From NCBI RefSeq assembly GCF_003112435.1, contig NZ_BDOQ01000003.1, positions 558,001-622,000 of the forward strand: a stretch of DNA of 64,000 nt, read 5' to 3'. The translations under genes and the position numbers were made by a program. This DNA is from Novimethylophilus kurashikiensis (GTDB lineage: Bacteria > Pseudomonadota > Gammaproteobacteria > Burkholderiales > Methylophilaceae). The notes beneath the pieces are model-generated. The model saw only the letters and a list, made by a program, of their open reading frames with translations. It was not told the origin of the DNA and made no database searches. This document shows, in pieces, positions 13,416 through 21,382 of this stretch. The stretch's first letter is position 1, and each line of letters begins with the position of its first letter.

Positions 13416-14033
13416 CTAAAAAAGATTGGAAAATGCCTGCGCGGCCTGCGCAATGTCGGGGGTATCGAATACGGCGCTGATCACGGCCACGGCGTCGGCA
13501 CCGGCATCCACGACTTGAGGCGCATTGTGCAATGTGATGCCCCCGATCGCAACGATGGGAACTTGCAGCACCTGCCGTGCCTCGGTCAGCAGCGAGAGCG
13601 GGGCGTGCGGCGCCTGCGGCTTGGTAGAAGAGGGGAACATACTGCCGAAGGCCACGTAATCGGCACCTGCGGCTTGCGCTTCCAACGCCCGCGCCAAGCT
13701 GCCGTAGCAACTCACGCCGATGATGCGGCCGGCACCCAAGCTTGACCGTGCTGGGGCGATATCGCCATCGTCGCGGCCCAGATGCACGCCGTCGGCATCG
13801 GTTTGCAGTGCCAGTTCCACGTCATCGTTGACGATGAATACGGCATTGAACTGTCGGCAAAGCGCGGCGATGCCCTTCGCCATCTCTAGGTGCGGCGCAC
13901 CTTCGGTCTTGTTGCGATACTGGATCACCCGCGCACCACCGGTCAACCCAGCTTCGACTTTGCGCAACAGCGCATCACGGTCGTCCGAGTCCGGCGTAAT
14001 GGCGTATAAGCCGTTAATGCTGATGGTCTTCAT
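13416..14033 (-). CDS. thiE: Thiamine phosphate synthase
   Basis: Couples hydroxymethylpyrimidine diphosphate with thiazole phosphate to form thiamine phosphate. It is a 205-aa TIM-barrel protein. Visible are GLYAITPD, the substrate-binding QYRNKT, the [17 protein letters not shown] segment, IGVSCYGS and the phosphate-binding VAIGGIT. The ATG at 14033 lies inside the end of thiD (20-nt overlap), which implies translational coupling. GAGG sits directly against the ATG, so the ribosome site is not ideal. The pairing with thiD puts both on one pathway. Confidence 0.95.
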   Translation of the reverse strand: MKTISINGLYAITPDSDDRDALLRKVEAGLTGGARVIQYRNKTEGAPHLEMAKGIAALCRQFNAVFIVNDDVELALQTDADGVHLGRDDGDIAPARSSLGAGRIIGVSCYGSLARALEAQAAGADYVAFGSMFPSSTKPQAPHAPLSLLTEARQVLQVPIVAIGGITLHNAPQVVDAGADAVAVISAVFDTPDIAQAAQAFSNLF

Positions 14034-14862
14034 CCTCGCGCTTTTGATCCTCGTCGCGCGCCCAGAACAGGCGATCCGGAATGTATTGGCCCATGCCGGG
14101 GCGGAAGGCGCCCTTGAGCGTGGCCCAGGTATATTCCTGCGCTTCGGCAACGGCTTCTTCCATGGTCAGGCCGTGCGCGAGACAGGCTGCAATTGCCGAT
14201 GCCAAGGTACAGCCGGAGCCGTGATAGCTGCCGGGGAGCCGCTCCCACTGCCAGGAACGCTTGTGGCCTTTGTGGCCGTACAACGTATTCGTCACGTCCA
14301 GGCTGCGTTCGTGCGTGCCGGTGATCATCACGTGCTCGCAACCCATTTCCAGAAGTCGCTTGGCACATTCGTCCAACGAGGCGTTTTCCTCGTCTTCCTC
14401 GCTGTCGTCGAAGAATGCCAGGCGCCGCGCCTCGATACTGTTGGGCGTGATGATGGAAGCTTGCGGCAGCAGCAGGTCACGCATGGCTTCCTGCATTTCC
14501 TCGGTCGCCAGCTCATCGCCGCGGCCGGAGGCGAGCACGGTATCCATCACCAGCAACACATCCGGGTAATCGGCGAGGATTTCCGCAATGATGGCAACGT
14601 TCTCCACGCTGCCCAGCATGCCAAGCTTGAACACGCCGACTTCCATGTCTTCCAGCACAGCGCGCGCTTGCTCTTCCACCCATTCGGGGTCGAACACCAT
14701 GACGTTGTCCACGCCCAACGTATCCTGCACGGTGACCGCCGTAACCACTGACGCCGGGTGGCAGCCGATGCTGGACAAGGTAAGGATGTCAGCCTGCAAG
14801 CCTGCGCCGCTGGTGGGGTCGGTGCCGGCAAAGGTGAGTACGACGGGAGGCGTTGGATTCAT
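14014..14862 (-). CDS. thiD: Hydroxymethylpyrimidine / phosphomethylpyrimidine kinase
   Basis: Phosphorylates hydroxymethylpyrimidine twice to supply the pyrimidine half of thiamine. It is a 282-aa ribokinase-fold protein: PVVLTFAGTDPTSGAGLQAD at the N-terminus, TAVTVQDTLGV, ITPNSIEARRL, and the catalytic anion-hole segment YHGSGCTLASAIAACLA. An acidic stretch (DDSEEDEENASLDE, near residues 150-165) interrupts the usual sequence after ITPNSIEA, and the C-terminus is charged ([13 protein letters not shown]). The ATG at 14862 is chosen over a TTG at 14895. No TPP riboswitch (no thi-box CTGAGA) is visible upstream. Confidence 0.94.
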   Translation of the reverse strand: MNPTPPVVLTFAGTDPTSGAGLQADILTLSSIGCHPASVVTAVTVQDTLGVDNVMVFDPEWVEEQARAVLEDMEVGVFKLGMLGSVENVAIIAEILADYPDVLLVMDTVLASGRGDELATEEMQEAMRDLLLPQASIITPNSIEARRLAFFDDSEEDEENASLDECAKRLLEMGCEHVMITGTHERSLDVTNTLYGHKGHKRSWQWERLPGSYHGSGCTLASAIAACLAHGLTMEEAVAEAQEYTWATLKGAFRPGMGQYIPDRLFWARDEDQKREDEDHQH

Positions 14863-14960
14863 GTGGGGTACTGGAGGCGCAGCGAACAGCTGCAACCGTG
14901 GGATAAAAACCGCATTTTAACGGAAAAGCCGCAAAGGCCGACAGTGCGGCATCCTTCATG

Positions 14961-14977
14961 CGGTCAGAATCGGTCAG
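14961..14977 (+). repeat. Tandem direct repeat CGGTCAG-AAT-CGGTCAG upstream of metal-uptake operon
   Basis: Two identical heptamers start exactly 10 bp apart, ending 23 bp before the ATG at 15001. A 10-bp phase places both on the same face of the helix, as expected for an operator. It lies in the divergent region between thiD and the metal operon. It could equally be chance; no regulator is recognised. Confidence 0.4.
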
Positions 14978-15000
14978 CAAAGTTGAGATAGAATAAGCCC

Positions 15001-15324
15001 ATGATTCGCCGTTTGTTCCTCGTCTTCACGCTCGCCTTCCTGTTCGCCTTCGGGCAACAGGGTGCGGCTGTGCACGCGCTCTCGCACCTGGCGGACGAGC
15101 AAGGGCAAACCCAAGGCGGCTCCTCTCCAGACAACAAGGCCACGCATGCCGCGTTTTGCGACAAGTGCGTCACCTATGCTTCACTCGGCAGCGCCGTCGG
15201 CATCAGCCACGTTGTTTTCGCCGTCACCTCCGACCAGCAAGCAGTGTCGGCCGAGGACCATATCGGTCACGCGACCGATACCACTCGCCACTACGCCGCC
15301 CGCGCACCACCTATCCTCGTTTAA
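15001..15324 (+). CDS. Small exported Cys/His-containing protein, first gene of metal-uptake operon
   Basis: Hypothetical protein of 107 aa. It starts with a signal peptide or membrane anchor (MIRRLFLVFTLAFLFAFGQQ), then has HALSHLADEQ, a CxxC pair in AFCDKCVTYASLG, and further histidines toward the C-terminus (EDHIGHATDTTRHYAAR). The layout (N-terminal hydrophobic helix, HALSH, FCDKC) resembles short DUF2946-type proteins found near metal transport genes, but I am not certain of the family. It precedes an outer-membrane barrel and a ZnuA-like gene on the same strand, so a periplasmic metal-related role is inferred. Confidence 0.75.
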   Translation: MIRRLFLVFTLAFLFAFGQQGAAVHALSHLADEQGQTQGGSSPDNKATHAAFCDKCVTYASLGSAVGISHVVFAVTSDQQAVSAEDHIGHATDTTRHYAARAPPILV

Positions 15325-15338
15325 CGATAGCTCTAATC

Positions 15339-15367
15339 CGCACCGCAGGCTGTTTGCCAGCGGTGCG
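15339..15367 (+). other. Intercistronic hairpin in metal-uptake operon
   Basis: CGCACCGC (15339-15346) pairs with GCGGTGCG (15360-15367); the inner GGC pairs with GCC around loop TGTTT, with one A-A mismatch between. A T5 run begins only nine bases later (15376-15380), so this is at best a weak or attenuator-type terminator, or an mRNA-stabilising stem ahead of the barrel gene. Confidence 0.5.
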
Positions 15368-15393
15368 TCTGCTCATTTTTAACCGAGGTCATC

Positions 15394-16767
15394 ATGATTA
15401 CAAAAAAACTCGTGGCGAGCGCTGTAGCGCTGGCCTTCGGCACGCCCCTGCTGGCGTCCGCCAACGATAGCGACGAAATGGAAAAACTGCGGGCAGAAGT
15501 CCAGCAGATGCGCAACAGCTACGAATCGCGCATTCAAGCCTTGGAAACCAAGCTGGAACAGGTACAAGCCAGTGCCGGCAAAGCGGAGGAAAGCGCAGCC
15601 AAGGCCGAATCTGCTGCCATCGAAGCCTCTGCCAGCAAGGCACCCGCCAGCAGCAATGCGTTCAACCCGGACATCTCCCTGATCCTTTCCGGCATCTACG
15701 CCAACCGTTCGCAGAATTCCGATTACCACATCACCGGATTCCAGGCCGGCGGCGAAATTGGGCCGGGCGTGCGCGGCTTGAGCCTGGCGGAATCGGAGCT
15801 GGGGGTGTACGCGAATATCGACCACTATTTCTACGGCGGGCTCAACCTGGCACTGGCCCCGGACAACACCGTCAGCGTAGAAGAAGCCTTCGTGCAGACT
15901 ACGGCGCTGCCGGCAGGTTTGACCGTCAAAGGCGGGCGTTTTTTCTCCGGAGTGGGCTACCTCAACGAACAGCACGCACATACCTGGGATTTCGTCGACA
16001 ATCCGCTCGTCTACCAAGCCTTCCTCGGCGGCCAATACGGGGACGACGGCGTCCAGGTGAAATGGGTAGCACCGACCGATTTGTTCCTCGAACTGGGGGC
16101 CGAAGCTGGCCGCGGACGTATCGCCGGGACCGAAGGCAAGGACAAGAACGGCGCCGCCATGGGCAGCCTGTTTGCCCATGTGGGCGGCGACATCGGCGTG
16201 AGCAGCAGCTGGCGCGCCGGGCTTTCCTACCTCCGCACCTCGCCCGACAAGCGTCAATCTCCCGACCTCGACACCGCCGGCAGTTTCATCACCAACCAGT
16301 TCAGCGGTACCAGCAGGCTGTGGATTGCCGATTTCGTCTGGAAATGGGCGCCCAACGGCAATACCAACGTGACCAATTTCAAGCTGCAAGGCGAATACCT
16401 GCATCGCAGCGAAACCGGCGATCTCACCTACGACATCGACCACGTGGCCTCCGCCGACCGCTATTCGTCCAGTCAGTCCGGTTGGTATTTGCAGGGTGTG
16501 TACCAGTTCCGGCCGTATTGGCGCGTTGGCTTGCGCTACGACCAGCTCGACAGCGGCAGTGCCAGCTACGACAGCAACACGGCCAGTATCGTCAACGACG
16601 GCTACGACCCGAGCCGCATCACCGCCATGCTTGATTACAGCCCGAGCGAGTTCAGCCGCATCCGCCTGCAATTGGCGCAGGACAAATCGCGCGAGAACCA
16701 GACCGACAATCAGTTCTTCGTTCAATACATCATGAGCCTGGGCGCCCACGGTGCCCACAAGTTCTAA
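15394..16767 (+). CDS. Outer-membrane beta-barrel protein with N-terminal coiled coil, probably metal uptake
   Basis: Protein of 457 aa. It has a signal peptide (MITKKLVASAVALAFGTPLLASA), then a heptad-rich coiled coil and Ala-rich linker (about residues 25-85, MEKLRAEVQQMRNSYESRI), then alternating amphipathic strands to a terminal Phe, typical of barrels (FFVQYIMSLGAHGAHKF). There is no TonB plug domain. A short motif with two histidines (EQHAHTWDF) and the final HGAHKF could bind metal. Similar proteins accompany zinc ABC transporters. GAGG lies 6 nt before the ATG. The substrate is inferred from the neighbouring binding-protein gene. Confidence 0.8.
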   Translation: MITKKLVASAVALAFGTPLLASANDSDEMEKLRAEVQQMRNSYESRIQALETKLEQVQASAGKAEESAAKAESAAIEASASKAPASSNAFNPDISLILSGIYANRSQNSDYHITGFQAGGEIGPGVRGLSLAESELGVYANIDHYFYGGLNLALAPDNTVSVEEAFVQTTALPAGLTVKGGRFFSGVGYLNEQHAHTWDFVDNPLVYQAFLGGQYGDDGVQVKWVAPTDLFLELGAEAGRGRIAGTEGKDKNGAAMGSLFAHVGGDIGVSSSWRAGLSYLRTSPDKRQSPDLDTAGSFITNQFSGTSRLWIADFVWKWAPNGNTNVTNFKLQGEYLHRSETGDLTYDIDHVASADRYSSSQSGWYLQGVYQFRPYWRVGLRYDQLDSGSASYDSNTASIVNDGYDPSRITAMLDYSPSEFSRIRLQLAQDKSRENQTDNQFFVQYIMSLGAHGAHKF

Positions 16768-16778
16768 GGAGTTCGACC

Positions 16779-17684
16779 ATGCACAAATTGATTAAAACCC
16801 TGGCCTTCGCGCTGCTCACCCTGGCCGTCCTCCCTGCGCAGGCCGCGCTGAATATCTTTGCTTGCGAACCAGAGTGGGGCGCATTGACCCAGGAACTAGG
16901 TGGCGACAAAGTCTCAGTCTATAACGCCACCCAGGCCTTGCAGGACGTGCACCACGTTCAAGCCAAGCCCAGCCTGATCGCCAAGGCACGCTCGGCCAAC
17001 CTGGCTGTATGCACCGGCATGGAACTGGAGATCGGCTGGCTGCCCATGGTGCTGCGCCAGAGCGGTAACAGCGAGATTCAGCCGGGCAAGCCCGGATATT
17101 TCGAGGCAGGCAATTACGTGCGCCGTTTGGAGATTCCTTCGCGATTGGATCGCGCCGACGGTGACGTGCATGCCCAGGGCAACCCGCATATCCAGACCGA
17201 TGCACGCAATATCGCCAAGGTCGCCGATGCGCTGGCCCAACGGCTGGCCGAGGTCGACCCTGCCAATGCCGCGTTCTACAAACAGCGCCATCAGGATTTC
17301 TCGCAACGCTGGCAAGACGCCATCAAGCGCTGGGAGACACAAGCCGCACCGCTCAAGGGCATGTCCATCGTCGTGCAGCACAAGGGATTCCCGTATCTGG
17401 AAGACTGGCTGGGCCTCAAGGAAGTGGCGGCTTTGGAACCCAAGCCCGGCGTGGAACCCACCAGCAGCCATCTTGCCGAAGTGCTGGACCAGCTGAAGCG
17501 CCAACCCGCCAAAATGGTGATCCGCGCTGCCTACAACGACGACCGCGCGTCGCAGTGGCTGGCCGAACGCGCCAAGATTCCCGCCGTAGCCTTGCCCTTC
17601 TCCGTAGGTGGCGACGACAAGGCCAAGGACTTGTTCAGCCTGTTCGACGACACCATTCAACGCCTGCTGGATGCCGCCAAATGA
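16779..17684 (+). CDS. ZnuA-like metal ABC transporter substrate-binding protein
   Basis: Periplasmic cluster A-I (zinc/manganese) binding protein, 301 aa, with a signal peptide (MHKLIKTLAFALLTLAVLPAQA). Candidate metal ligands are His in DVHHVQAKPS, in GDVHAQGNPHIQTD, and in VVQHKGFPYLEDWLG, matching the three-His pattern of zinc-binding members. The His-rich flexible loop of E. coli ZnuA is absent. Its TGA overlaps the ATG of the permease gene (ATGA). Zinc is the likely substrate from the ligand pattern; manganese or iron cannot be excluded. Confidence 0.88.
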   Translation: MHKLIKTLAFALLTLAVLPAQAALNIFACEPEWGALTQELGGDKVSVYNATQALQDVHHVQAKPSLIAKARSANLAVCTGMELEIGWLPMVLRQSGNSEIQPGKPGYFEAGNYVRRLEIPSRLDRADGDVHAQGNPHIQTDARNIAKVADALAQRLAEVDPANAAFYKQRHQDFSQRWQDAIKRWETQAAPLKGMSIVVQHKGFPYLEDWLGLKEVAALEPKPGVEPTSSHLAEVLDQLKRQPAKMVIRAAYNDDRASQWLAERAKIPAVALPFSVGGDDKAKDLFSLFDDTIQRLLDAAK

Positions 17685-18436
17685 ACCTCGACACCCTTAA
17701 TTTGAGCATCCTCGGCCCCGCCTTGCTGGCGGGGTTGCTGGTACTTGCCACGCATGTGCCGCTAGGCCAACAGGTGTTGAAACGCGGCATCGTGTTCATC
17801 GACCTGGCCGTGGCACAGATCGCCGGGCTCGGGGTGATCGCCGCCGACTTGCTCGGCTTCGAGCCGCAAGGCTGGGCAGTGCAGATAGCGGCGCTATCGG
17901 CAGCCATCCCTGGTGCCTGGCTGCTGACCTGGACGGAAAAGCGCTGGCCCGAGGTCCAGGAAGCCCTCATCGGCGCCGTCTTCGTGCTGGCGGCCACCGC
18001 CGGCATCCTGCTGCTTGCCAACAATCCGCATGGCGGCGAGCATCTGAAAGACCTGCTCTCTGGGCAGATCCTTTGGGTGACGCCGACGCAGTTGATTCCG
18101 GCAGCAGCCGTGGCCGTGCTGACGCTGGCGATCTGGTTCGGTAGCAGGAAGCGGCTGGAGCACTTCGGCTTTTACGCGCTGTTTGCCGTCGCAGTCACGG
18201 CCTCGGTGCAACTGGTGGGCGTGTACCTGGTGTTTTCCAGCCTCATCCTGCCTGCGCTGGCGGTGCGCAATTGGCCGGAAAAACGAAAATTGACCGGCGG
18301 TTATGTGATTGGCGGACTGGCCTATGCCATCGGCCTGGCCTTGTCCGCCGTGTTCGACCTGCCTTCCGGCGCGGTGATCGTGTGGTGCTTGGCGGGCATG
18401 GGCATTCTCGCCAATCTGCGCGGCTTTAAGCTATGA
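17681..18436 (+). CDS. ZnuB-like metal ABC transporter permease
   Basis: Inner-membrane permease of the ABC-3 family, 251 aa, with about seven or eight hydrophobic helices. Visible are LGPALLAGLLVLATHVPLG, RGIVFIDLAVAQIAGLG (the conserved ABC-3 segment) and VQLVGVYLVFSSLILPALA. The ATG at 17681 overlaps the binding-protein stop. No ATPase gene lies in this operon or elsewhere in the window, so the pump must borrow an ATPase encoded elsewhere or is incomplete. Confidence 0.9.
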   Translation: MNLDTLNLSILGPALLAGLLVLATHVPLGQQVLKRGIVFIDLAVAQIAGLGVIAADLLGFEPQGWAVQIAALSAAIPGAWLLTWTEKRWPEVQEALIGAVFVLAATAGILLLANNPHGGEHLKDLLSGQILWVTPTQLIPAAAVAVLTLAIWFGSRKRLEHFGFYALFAVAVTASVQLVGVYLVFSSLILPALAVRNWPEKRKLTGGYVIGGLAYAIGLALSAVFDLPSGAVIVWCLAGMGILANLRGFKL

Positions 18437-18531
18437 TGGAAGCCATCCCCCGGCTATAAAACAACAAAGCGCCAACCGTCACGCTGGCCTTTGCAGATGG
18501 CCTCGTTTTCACACAGTTTCAAGGAGCAGTC

Positions 18532-18798
18532 ATGGCAAGAATGGTTAAATGCATCAAACTCGGTCGCGAAGCCGAAGGCCTGGATTTTCCGCCGTATCCT
18601 GGCGCACTCGGCAGCCGCATTTATGAAAACGTTTCCAAGGAAGCCTGGGAAGGCTGGAAAAAACACCAGACCATGCTGATCAACGAGCATCGCCTGAGCC
18701 TTTCCGACCCCCAGGCACGCAAATACCTGGCCGAGCAGACCGAGGCTTATTTCTTCGGCGAAGGCGCTGAAAAGCCGTCCGGTTTCGTCCCGCAATAA
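18532..18798 (+). CDS. yggX: Fe(2+)-trafficking / oxidative damage protection protein
   Basis: Small cytoplasmic protein of 88 aa matching the YggX family from end to end: [21 protein letters not shown] with the conserved Cys7, [27 protein letters not shown], and the tail PSGFVPQ. Family members protect iron-sulfur enzymes and labile iron from oxidation. The ATG at 18532 has a good ribosome site (AAGGAG, 5-6 nt upstream). It lies 95 nt after the permease gene and just before the PhoB box of ppk. Confidence 0.95.
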   Translation: MARMVKCIKLGREAEGLDFPPYPGALGSRIYENVSKEAWEGWKKHQTMLINEHRLSLSDPQARKYLAEQTEAYFFGEGAEKPSGFVPQ

Positions 18799-18799
18799 G

Positions 18800-18817
18800 T
18801 TGTCATAAAAACGTCAT
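18800..18817 (+). promoter_or_regulatory. PhoB box upstream of ppk
   Basis: TTGTCAT-AAAA-ACGTCAT. The two TGTCAT-like half-repeats start exactly 11 bp apart (18800 and 18811) with an A-rich spacer, as in the known PhoB consensus (CTGTCATA-A/T-rich-CTGTCAT). A possible minus-10 (TTAAATAT, 18823-18830) follows, giving a short leader to the ppk ATG at 18848. The site suggests induction of ppk under phosphate limitation. Confidence 0.8.
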
Positions 18818-18847
18818 CTTTCTTAAATATTCTGCCAAGTCCGAACA

Positions 18848-20938
18848 ATGGCCCCACCGACCAAGTTGACTTCACCAGAGTATTACCTCAATCGCGAACT
18901 CGGCCTGCTGGCCTTTAACCAACGGGTATTGGCCCAAGCCGAGGATCAGCGAAACCCGCTGCTGGAGCGGCTCAAGTTCCTATGTATCGTCAGCAGCAAT
19001 CTCGATGAGTTTTTCGAAGTCCGCGTCGCCGGATTGAAAGAGCAGATCGAGTTCAAGACGGCACTGGCCGGCGTGGACGGCATGACACCGACCCAGACCT
19101 ACACGCAGGTCTGCCACATCGCGCACGAACTGGTGGAACGCCAATACCGGATTTTCAACGAAGTCCTCACGCCAGAACTGGCGGCAGAAGGCATCCACTT
19201 CATCCGGCGTACGCATTGGAACGAGGAACAGGCGGCCTGGATCCGCGAATATTTCTTCCGCGAATTGATGCCTGTATTGACGCCTATCGGGCTGGACCCG
19301 GCTCATCCGTTCCCCCGTGTGCTCAACAAGAGCTTGAATTTCGCCGTGGAACTGGAAGGCAAGGACGCCTTCGGCCGCAACTCCGGCATGGCCATCGTGC
19401 AAGCGCCGCGTGCCTTGCCGCGCGTCATTCGCCTGCCGTCGGAAATCGCCGGGTGCGAATACGGCTTCGTGTTCCTGTCTTCGATCCTGCATGCCCATGT
19501 CGATGAACTGTTCTCAGGCATGACGGCACGCGGCTGCTACCAGTTCCGCGTGACCCGCAACAGCGACCTGATCGTGGACGAGGAAGAAATCAAGGATTTG
19601 CGCCTGGCCTTGCAGGGCGAACTGACCCAGCGCCAGTTCGGCGACGAGGTACGGCTGGAAGTCGCGGATAATTGTTCACAGGAAATGGCGGCCTTTTTGC
19701 TCGGGCAATTCGGCCTCAATCCGGAAGACCTTTATCGCGTCAACGGCCCGGTGAACCTGGTGCGCCTGATGCAGATTCCCGACTGGGTAGACCGCCCGGA
19801 CCTCAAGTACACCCGATACATGCCCAGCATTCCCCGCGAGGTCACCAAGGAACCGGACATCTTCAAGGCGATCCGCAAGGGCGATATCCTGCTGCACCTG
19901 CCTTTCCAGTCCTTCAACCCGGTGGTGGAGTTCATCAAGCAGGCAGCGGCCGACCCGGACGTGCTGGCGATCAAACAAACCGTCTACCGCACCAGTTCGG
20001 ATTCGACCCTGATGACAGCGTTGATCGATGCAGCAAGATCAGGCAAGGAAGTGACCGTGGTCGTGGAGTTGATGGCACGCTTCGATGAAGAGGCCAACAT
20101 TAATTGGGCGGCCAAACTGGAGAAAGTAGGCGCTCACGTTGTGTACGGCGTGGTGGGCCATAAGACACACGCCAAGATGGCGATGGTGGTACGACGCGAG
20201 GACGGCAAGCTGCATCGCTATGTGCACCTTTCCACAGGTAACTACCACCAGCGCACAGCACGGTTTTATACCGATTTCGGCCTGCTCACATGCCATGCTG
20301 AAATTTGCGAGGACGTGAACGACATCTTCGCCCAGCTTACTGGACTCGGCAAAGCCACCAAGCTACGTCATTTGTGGCAGTCGCCGTTCACACTGCACCA
20401 GAAGCTGATCAAGGCGATCCACAACGAAGCCGAGCAGGCCAAGGCTGGCCACAAGGCGCGCATCATCGCCAAGATGAATGCCTTGCTTGACCCGGACATC
20501 ATCAAGGCACTTTACGAGGCTTCCGTCGCCGGCGTGCAGATCGACCTCATTGTCCGCGGCGTGTGCGCGCTGAAGCCCGGCATTCCAGGCGTATCGGAGA
20601 ACATCCGCGTGCGCTCCATCGTCGGGCGATTCCTTGAGCATTCGCGCATTTATTACTTCCTCAATGGCGGCGCGCAGGATGTTTACCTGGCAAGCGCCGA
20701 CTGGATGTACCGCAACTTCTTCCGCCGTATCGAGACCTGCTTTCCGGTGCTTGATCAAAAACTCAAGAAACGCGTGCTGAAAGAAGGCCTCGAGCCTTAC
20801 CTCAAGGATAACCTGCAAGCCTGGGAAATGCAGGCAGACGGGTGCTACCGACACAAGAAACCGGGCCGGGCGCAGCCTTACAGCGCCCAGGAACACCTAT
20901 TGGCGAATTTCGGCCAGGAACTGGCCCGGGAAGAGTAA
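18848..20938 (+). CDS. ppk: Polyphosphate kinase 1
   Basis: Makes polyphosphate from ATP at the inner membrane or in the cytosol. It is 696 aa, the usual PPK1 length. Visible are the N-domain (YYLNRELGLLAFNQRVLAQA), IVSSNLDEFFEVRVAG, LPFQSFNPVVEFI, the phosphate site KQTVYRTSSDS, the autophosphorylated-His region (HLSTGNYHQRTARFYTDFGLL), and LIVRGVCALKPG. A PhoB box lies just upstream; phoU and ppx lie on the opposite strand a few kilobases away, so the locus groups polyphosphate synthesis, degradation and Pho signalling. Confidence 0.97.
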   Translation: MAPPTKLTSPEYYLNRELGLLAFNQRVLAQAEDQRNPLLERLKFLCIVSSNLDEFFEVRVAGLKEQIEFKTALAGVDGMTPTQTYTQVCHIAHELVERQYRIFNEVLTPELAAEGIHFIRRTHWNEEQAAWIREYFFRELMPVLTPIGLDPAHPFPRVLNKSLNFAVELEGKDAFGRNSGMAIVQAPRALPRVIRLPSEIAGCEYGFVFLSSILHAHVDELFSGMTARGCYQFRVTRNSDLIVDEEEIKDLRLALQGELTQRQFGDEVRLEVADNCSQEMAAFLLGQFGLNPEDLYRVNGPVNLVRLMQIPDWVDRPDLKYTRYMPSIPREVTKEPDIFKAIRKGDILLHLPFQSFNPVVEFIKQAAADPDVLAIKQTVYRTSSDSTLMTALIDAARSGKEVTVVVELMARFDEEANINWAAKLEKVGAHVVYGVVGHKTHAKMAMVVRREDGKLHRYVHLSTGNYHQRTARFYTDFGLLTCHAEICEDVNDIFAQLTGLGKATKLRHLWQSPFTLHQKLIKAIHNEAEQAKAGHKARIIAKMNALLDPDIIKALYEASVAGVQIDLIVRGVCALKPGIPGVSENIRVRSIVGRFLEHSRIYYFLNGGAQDVYLASADWMYRNFFRRIETCFPVLDQKLKKRVLKEGLEPYLKDNLQAWEMQADGCYRHKKPGRAQPYSAQEHLLANFGQELAREE

Positions 20939-20939
20939 T

Positions 20940-20963
20940 CGGGGCGAAGCTGCCCCGTTTATT
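20940..20963 (+). terminator. Rho-independent terminator after ppk
   Basis: CGGGGC (20940-20945), loop GAAGCT, GCCCCG (20952-20957), then TTTATT. It begins one base after the ppk stop and overlaps the stop codon of the convergent cupin gene. Confidence 0.7.
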
Positions 20964-21342
20964 CCTTGACGAACAAGGTGACCAACGGCTCGTCGCCCAC
21001 CTGGCGGCTCCAATGGCCGTGTACCTTGGAGTCGAATGCCGCCCCTTCCGGCAGCACATCGGCAGAATAGAAATGCTCGCCCGCCCTGAAAATCCGCGAA
21101 CTACCGTCCTGCAACCCGATCTCCATCGCGCCTGACAATACGAACAGCCACTGCGGCTTTTCAGTGCAATGAAACTGGCTGCGGAAGCCTACGGGACTCT
21201 GGCGCAACTGGCAGCCGGTGGCTGGGAGAATCTGGGAAAGGCGCGCTTCCGGCTTGCCCTCGGTCAGTTCGACCGTTTCCTCGCGAAATTTTGCATAGCC
21301 GTCGGTATCGGTATAGAGCACGACTTTGGTAAACGCAGCCAT
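20959..21342 (-). CDS. Cupin-domain protein
   Basis: Small single-cupin protein, 127 aa. Beta-barrel motifs are visible: FHCTEKPQWLFVLSGAMEI (with the G-x-M/L-E pattern of cupin motif 1) and FRAGEHFYSADVLPEGAAFDSKVHG. Only some of the usual metal histidines are present, so metal binding is uncertain. AGGA lies about 10 nt before the ATG. It is downstream of ppx on the same strand with a 40-nt gap and may be co-transcribed. The biochemical role is unknown. Confidence 0.8.
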   Translation of the reverse strand: MAAFTKVVLYTDTDGYAKFREETVELTEGKPEARLSQILPATGCQLRQSPVGFRSQFHCTEKPQWLFVLSGAMEIGLQDGSSRIFRAGEHFYSADVLPEGAAFDSKVHGHWSRQVGDEPLVTLFVKE

Positions 21343-21382
21343 TTGATTTGTTTCCTAAAGAATTGAGCCGTTGCAGACTCAC

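Noticed and set aside
14863-15000. TPP riboswitch before thiD, or Zur box before the metal operon
   Set aside because: No thi-box core (CTGAGA) on either strand and no AT-rich Zur-type palindrome were found.
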